From Triplophysa rosa (taxonomy: Eukaryota; Chordata; Actinopteri; Cypriniformes; Nemacheilidae), in NCBI RefSeq assembly GCF_024868665.1, contig NC_079913.1, forward strand, positions 8,684,879-8,748,878: a DNA stretch of 64,000 nt, written 5' to 3'. Made by a program: the position numbers and the translations under genes. Under the pieces are notes generated by a model that saw nothing but the letters and a program-made list of their open reading frames with translations, had not been told where the DNA came from and ran no database searches. Shown piece by piece: positions 60,529 to 64,000 of the stretch (within the stretch, counting starts at the first letter, position 1; every line of letters begins with the position of its first letter).

Positions 60529-63500
60529 TGGAAATCTTGGAGGATTATAGGTTAAACGAGGTAATGAGACAGACATGTGAAACGTCTCAGCCTGTCTGAT
60601 TGCTTTACAATGCCATTATAAAACTCTGTGAGTGACATAATTACAGTGTCTCGTAATGCACATATGTTTCTCTCATCTGTACAGTTATGAAAACATTTGA
60701 CTAAACGGCTTTTGACCCGCAGGGCAATGCTTATGGGTTAAATGTGGTGATCGCTGGCACACAGAGAGCTTCTTGCAAAGAAGCTTTGTCTGAGTTATTT
60801 CAACAGAGCTCTTGATTCAACAGTATCTAGCTCCATGTAAAGACAGTATTTGTGACAATCACCACCAGACCGCATGGCACCTGACAATGACCTGCCACAC
60901 GTTCTATTATTTCCACCTTGTAACGTATTTCTGTGGAGCTTGCTGTAGCCTGATTTCCTTTGGCCAAGAGAAAAGCCATACAGTGCAAGTATTGTAACTA
61001 TGACAAAATCCCATTTAAAGCCGCCTTTATCAGGTCAATTAGTCACTCGTTACATTCTTTACTTCCCAAATGGAAGATTAACAACCCTTATCCAAGCTTT
61101 TTAACTTTTGTTTGCTCTGAACTTCCTTTCAAGTGGCCTCATCTGCCCGCACTGCTATAGAAAACTGGGGACGTTGCTGATCCAAAATCTGCAGCTGTCT
61201 GTCAACAACAGGCATTGTTTGGCTCTGTCTGGCCCTTTCTAACCAGCCACGTCTCTCAGCAGCCTGTTTGTCTTCCCTAGAGCACATTCCAGGGTAAGAC
61301 GCGCTTGCTTACCTTGGGTCCACCATGTGTTTTGTTTGCTAGCGTCCTGCATACACGAGCCAATCAGATTCTGTTTTTGAAGTAGTGATAAACTGTAATT
61401 ATTCAAGTGTTTTAAGTGATTTAAGTGTTTACAGTGTCTGTAGCGGAAACATTGGCATAGTAACCAATCCTTAATCCTTACATTTCCACTACTATATGTG
61501 GGAATCATTTGTTTGTACAGTCCGATGTGTTGTTGTCATGTTCAAAGGCATAAACAGCTAATCATTTCTTTGGAATTTGGTTTGCAGGGATGCAGTGGAG
61601 ACAACAAAAAGGTCCCTAAACACCATCATCTGAATTTGGTGGGACGATGGAAGAAAGCAAAGTCAAATGTGCCAAAAGCGAGCCTGGTAGGCAAAATGCT
61701 TTCACCCATTGCATGCTTGCACTGCACCCATTTTTGATGTCACTTTAATCTGACACACTCTGCTGAGGATTTGGAGATTTTACTAATGAGCTGATGAGTT
61801 GAATCAGGTGTGTTAAATTAGAGAGATACTAACTATGCACTATGCACTCAACCATCTAGTGTATGAATTTAACCCTTGTGAAATTTAAAAAACTCACACT
61901 TAGGCTGAAAATGGATTTATTATTATAGTGTTGGATGTGTTATTAATCAACAATAATTTTTATGCATTGTTATTTTTTGAGCAATGTAAGATTTAAACAA
62001 AAACTCACACTTTTTTCAGGCTGAAAATGGATAGTAATGTCCATGTTCAAAAACCCTCATAAAATGATTATATATTCAATTATTTCTACTTTTACTAACG
62101 TTAATGTTTTAACCAGATCCTTTCCAGATCATAACTACCAAAAATCTATTCATTTTCAGAGTTTTAACCTTGTTTGTTTACATGATGCCACATCTATTAT
62201 GCCTTTATGGTGAAAACTGTAGTGAGGGGCTTCTGAACTCCTACATCCAAATCAAGCTCACCTTTTATCTCAGTTAAAAAAGTATTAAAAATGAGTAATA
62301 ATGCAAACAAGAGATAAAAACATGTTTGAATGAAAAATATTTTCAAATCTCAGTAAACTACAGTGACTTGAATATAAGGTTTTGTGATTTGCTGTAAATA
62401 TGATGTCTTTCTTTCAAACTGTATACATACACACACACTTTGACATCTATACGAACACATAAACACAGTACTAGCTGTAACTTTTGTTCGGTTTGCCCGC
62501 CGTGCGGTATAATACAGCAGAAACAGGAAAACTGAAATGCTCCATAGACTAAAATGGAGAAAATAGCATAAGCAAAAAGTAAATACACATTTGAAAATGT
62601 AGAATTTTCTTGAAATATTTTCATTTATAGTAATTTTGAACCCTTTGCCAACATGATCAAAGGATTCTAATATGGAATGTATGATTTATGACAGTTTTAA
62701 TGGGTTAAAAATATTAAAATTCCAATAAAAATACACACCTTTTGCAAATTTTATGTTTGCATAAACACAGCCAAAACGACAAAGAAAACAAAACTGAAAT
62801 TGAAAAAAATATCCAAAATAGCGCACAAGAGTTAAGAAGAGTAGTATAGTCCCAAATGGAATACTAAACGGTTTTATACTAACTGTGTGTGTGGTTTCCC
62901 AGACTAGGGCAAATTACGTCAATCTAACAACCTCACAACTCAATGCATGTCCATAAAAATCTATTTGTAAATCGTACATTTAATGTCATTTTCATCTGTT
63001 TTCTGTTTGAAGCCTGTCTCAGCATGACTTCAGTCAGCATTAAATTGAAGCATAATCACTCTGCATGAGAACTTTGCTGGAGTAGCGTCCGATAGGTCCG
63101 TCTCCCTTCCGCTACATAAGCGAAACTGCGTCCGTCGAGTGCGTGAAGTCTCCAGTCCAGAGTGCCACACTTCAAATTTTCAGTTGAAAGAGTGCATCAT
63201 CCGGGTGCATTTTTTTTAGAGAAATTTTAATGGAAACGCACTACTCACACTATTTATACTACAAAAAGGCGTAGAACAGTGCATAAGTGCAATCTTTTTT
63301 AAAAGTGTTATTCACTGACAATATTAACCTCAGCCAAAGCTCACGTTTGCATACAGAATACAAAAATGGCACGCCGTAATTGCTTACTGCACTGCACATG
63401 CAAGAACTAGCACTCTTTTGGCATCAAAGTTATCATGCAAGTTTTGAATTGAGCTTTGGCAGATGTCAAGATTATGATAATCGACTTCTACTATACCCTT

Positions 63501-64000
63501 TTATCCTTTATTTGTACTTGAAGTTTGACAGCCTCTAACGTCTGATTTTTTAGGTAAACTGCTCTTTCATAAACTCATATAGTGTAGACCTTGATGCACT
63601 TTGCTTACTTGAGTTTGGTGTGCTGAAACGCTTTAGTGGAAAAATTCATGCAGAATTTAATGAGCATGCACTGGTTCAGAACTCTCGAGGTCACAGTCCA
63701 GGAATCTCATCCACCATAGCGTTTTGCATTCACAGTCAGTTAATGAAATACACGCCATTGTGAAAAACAAGGAGTGGAATTTGCGCTCCACTAGTAATAA
63801 CCAGCAAAACCGAAGAGGTCGCATTTGAGGAACGTTTTCCAAATTGAATTATGAAGGTAATGAAAGTGTTTCTTCAGTACTATATCTGGTGAAATAATGC
63901 AAAAACCCAGGGGTGATGTCATGCAGACAAATGTTTTGTAGATTGAAAATCCATCAGTCCATGAAAAAAAAGAGAAAATAGCGTGAGTTCAATATGTTTT
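60529..64000. other. Right-edge non-coding DNA
   Basis: AT-rich. A CTCACACTT...GGCTGAAAATGGAT phrase occurs twice (61890-61913 and 62008-62030). Apart from the candidate exon at 61588-61686, nothing gene-like was recognised. Confidence 0.35.
61588..61686 (+). other. Candidate exon B of an unassigned plus-strand gene
   Basis: 99 nt (33 codons) between a tttgcag acceptor and a CTG|gtaggc donor. It is open in phase 0 and encodes a Lys/His-rich peptide (GCSGDNKKVPKHHHLNLVGR in its first 20 residues). It joins in frame to the candidate exon at 57202-57253. No family recognised; low confidence as coding. Confidence 0.22.

Overview
This is a window of vertebrate nuclear DNA, almost certainly from a ray-finned fish and most likely a cyprinid (carp/zebrafish relatives). 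The evidence is compact intron-exon genes with GT-AG junctions, vertebrate gene families whose proteins read as close fish orthologues, and a high density of short DNA transposons of types I associate with cyprinids: TTAA-flanked elements with AGTTCACCC termini, hAT elements with 8-bp target duplications, and an AGCTGGT-rich palindromic element. The species is inference. I see no prokaryotic, phage, CRISPR or rRNA features and recognised no tRNA.

Layout. 1-13.5 kb is a transposon-rich stretch that should be the interior (an intron) of cradd, because the CARD exon of cradd lies at 13.5-13.8 kb on the minus strand and no death-domain exon is visible to its left. 13.9-18.8 kb is intergenic and holds a 5'-truncated L2/Rex-like LINE. 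socs2 (minus strand, two coding exons, 18847-20950) follows, with a CpG-rich upstream region carrying a tandem STAT-type site. ncaph2 (plus strand, 18 coding exons, 24465-28167, 592 aa) converges on sco2 (minus strand, one coding exon, 28998-29906, 302 aa). About 1 kb further on, head to head with sco2, begins cfap54 (plus strand, 30895-51635). I could trace 68 exons of it with consistent phases, giving about 2,980 aa. cfap54 converges on rint1 (minus strand, 13 exons, 56044-51975, 777 aa); their stop codons are 340 bp apart and their poly(A) signals lie within about 35 bp of each other. 56.1-64 kb holds no gene I can name. It contains several palindromic repeats and two small splice-flanked open segments that could be the start of another plus-strand gene.

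The genes are not a functional operon. They are unrelated housekeeping or signalling genes: CRADD (PIDDosome adaptor), SOCS2 (cytokine/GH feedback inhibitor), NCAPH2 (condensin II), SCO2 (copper delivery to cytochrome c oxidase), CFAP54 (ciliary central apparatus) and RINT1 (NRZ tethering complex). SOCS2/CRADD and NCAPH2/SCO2 are also neighbours in human, so the window joins two conserved vertebrate micro-synteny pairs. Exon boundaries were read by eye from splice motifs, reading phase and remembered family features, and no alignment was run.

I did not find a credible new molecular system. The most useful non-gene observations are two three-deep nests of transposons, the tandem STAT-type motif upstream of socs2, an X-box-like motif just upstream of cfap54, an intron that is mostly one MITE, and two unassigned candidate exons on the right.
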